This document shows positions 5,679-6,418 of a DNA stretch of 6,418 bases, one piece after another. The stretch is from Candidatus Hydrogenedentota bacterium (lineage in GTDB: Bacteria; Hydrogenedentota; Hydrogenedentia; Hydrogenedentales; CAITNO01). How positions within the stretch are numbered: the first letter of the stretch is position 1; each line of letters starts with the position of its first letter. The stretch is taken from NCBI GenBank assembly GCA_023145975.1, contig JAGLCZ010000179.1, forward strand, positions 1 to 6,418, written 5' to 3'. A model generated the notes under the pieces. The model saw only the letters and a list, made by a program, of their open reading frames with translations, was not told the DNA's origin and searched no databases. Made by a program: the position numbers and the translations under genes.

Positions 5679-6418
5679 ATGCTGCATTTGTTGCGCATCT
5701 CATTGATCGGGTTGGCGGTACTTAGTGTTACAAGTTATCTGCCTCAATCGTTGGCGGTTTCCGCTGATACAGGTAGTGGTTCCAATTATCAGCAGCGTAG
5801 TGAAGCGCTTGCCGAACAGTTGGAACAACTGCGTGGATCGGTTGTACCATCGAAGACCGTTGCGTCTTCGCAACAGGTGGCGTTGCCCGCTTCCGTTCAA
5901 CAACAAAAAGAAGTGTTGTTGGCAAATTCGCTTACGGATTTGATAGTGCGGCAAGCGGAGCCTGAAACAGTTGTATCGGCACACTATGCTGCCGTCGATA
6001 CACCGACAGTAGCACTTCGCTTAGGTGCTACCGACCTTCCAGCACCTGGTGAAGCAGTTGCTTTTTTTCAGATGGAAGATGCACCTGTTGCCGAAGAAGT
6101 GGTTGCTGATCCTGTGCAGCAAACCATTTCCGAAGAGGAACCTGTCGTACAGCCTCCTGCACCTCCTGCACCGCGTGTACAGACAACCGATCAGGTGCGC
6201 GAATCTCAGCAGTCATTGGTTGGGCAGCTTCAGGGATTGATGCGTGCTGTTTCCGCTGGTGCTGATCCTATGGAAATAGGGGTACAGTCGATTCAAACGC
6301 CTGAGGGTGGATTGCCAATGACTACGACACCCGTGGTGGATACGGCTATAGATACCGATCCGGTTACCGAAACTCCTGCCCGTCCTGTTGAGCCCCGTCC
6401 GAGAGTCGCTTATAAGGG
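5679..6418 (+). CDS. pilQ: Probable secretin PilQ, N-terminal part only
   Basis: An open frame of 246 codons plus two bases runs from the ATG at 5679 to the window edge without a stop. AAGGAG lies 9 nt before the ATG, which is 3 nt after the pilP stop. The protein begins with a Sec signal peptide (MLHLLRISLIGLAVLSV..., cleavage likely after SLA at 26 or VSA at 29). Then comes a Gln/Glu-rich helix (38-52), a Val/Ala/Pro/Glu-rich low-complexity region with PPAPPAPR at 159-166, a second amphipathic helix (172-191, QVRESQQSLVGQLQGLMRAV), and another Pro/Thr-rich stretch. No AMIN or secretin domain is visible yet. The pilQ name rests on gene order (pilM-N-O-P-Q) and export; it could instead be an extra periplasmic pilus protein. 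Secretins form the outer-membrane pore for the pilus. Confidence 0.62.
   Translation, partial: MLHLLRISLIGLAVLSVTSYLPQSLAVSADTGSGSNYQQRSEALAEQLEQLRGSVVPSKTVASSQQVALPASVQQQKEVLLANSLTDLIVRQAEPETVVSAHYAAVDTPTVALRLGATDLPAPGEAVAFFQMEDAPVAEEVVADPVQQTISEEEPVVQPPAPPAPRVQTTDQVRESQQSLVGQLQGLMRAVSAGADPMEIGVQSIQTPEGGLPMTTTPVVDTAIDTDPVTETPARPVEPRPRVAYK
6153..6170 (+). repeat. Short tandem repeat CCTCCTGCA x2
   Basis: Two adjacent copies of CCTCCTGCA encode the Pro-Pro-Ala repeats within the proline-rich linker of the probable pilQ. It is in-frame, so copy-number change would lengthen or shorten the linker without a frameshift. Confidence 0.6.

Noticed and set aside
5725..6240. Forward-frame ORFs at 5725-5943 and 6025-6240
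   Set aside because: They overlap the probable pilQ frame, which has a good ribosome binding site, a signal peptide and no stop to the window edge; these ORFs have neither a start signal nor a recognisable family.
1..6418. CRISPR array, tRNA/rRNA, insertion sequence or phage-type genes
   Set aside because: I looked for regularly spaced repeats, terminal inverted repeats, tRNA-like cloverleafs and transposase motifs and found none.

Overview
The window looks like chromosomal DNA of a Gram-negative (double-membraned) bacterium of moderate GC content. It carries a pilM-N-O-P-(Q) cluster, the inner-membrane platform of a type IV pilus or related type II secretion-like machine, followed by the start of a protein with a signal peptide where a secretin normally lies. 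The long acidic insertion in PilM, the PilP-like protein without a lipobox and the unusual gene neighbours do not match the standard Pseudomonas/Neisseria arrangement. A lineage outside Proteobacteria (for example the PVC group or a related phylum) is my guess, at low confidence.

Layout. (1) 1-1125, + strand: 3' part of a cation:proton antiporter gene whose start lies outside the window. (2) 1167-2045, - strand: yicC, an RNase of the YicC family, convergent with the antiporter; only 41 bases separate the two stops and no convincing terminator is visible. (3) 2046-2546: a divergent intergenic region of about 500 bases. It holds a candidate yicC promoter, two candidate promoters facing pilM (both built on GTTGACAAA), and a 10-bp palindrome just upstream of the pilM ribosome binding site. 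(4) 2547-6418, + strand: pilM (TTG start), pilN, pilO, pilP and the 5' part of a probable pilQ. They are tightly packed (12-nt gap, 73-nt gap, 1-nt overlap, 3-nt gap), which indicates one operon.

How they work together. In known type IV pilus systems PilM is a cytoplasmic actin-like (FtsA-fold) ATP-binding protein that binds the INLLP tail of PilN. PilN and PilO are bitopic inner-membrane proteins that dimerise through coiled coils and ferredoxin-like periplasmic domains. PilP links them to the PilQ secretin in the outer membrane. All parts of this chain can be recognised here except the secretin domain of PilQ, which would lie beyond the right edge. The antiporter and yicC appear to be unrelated neighbours.

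I did not find a clearly new system. The points most worth a second look are the roughly 78-residue acidic/Gly-rich insertion in PilM, a 28-codon ORF bridging pilN and pilO with stop/start overlaps at both ends, the Glu-Asn pair replacing the usual acidic pair in the antiporter, and the transmembrane-anchored, cysteine-free PilP.
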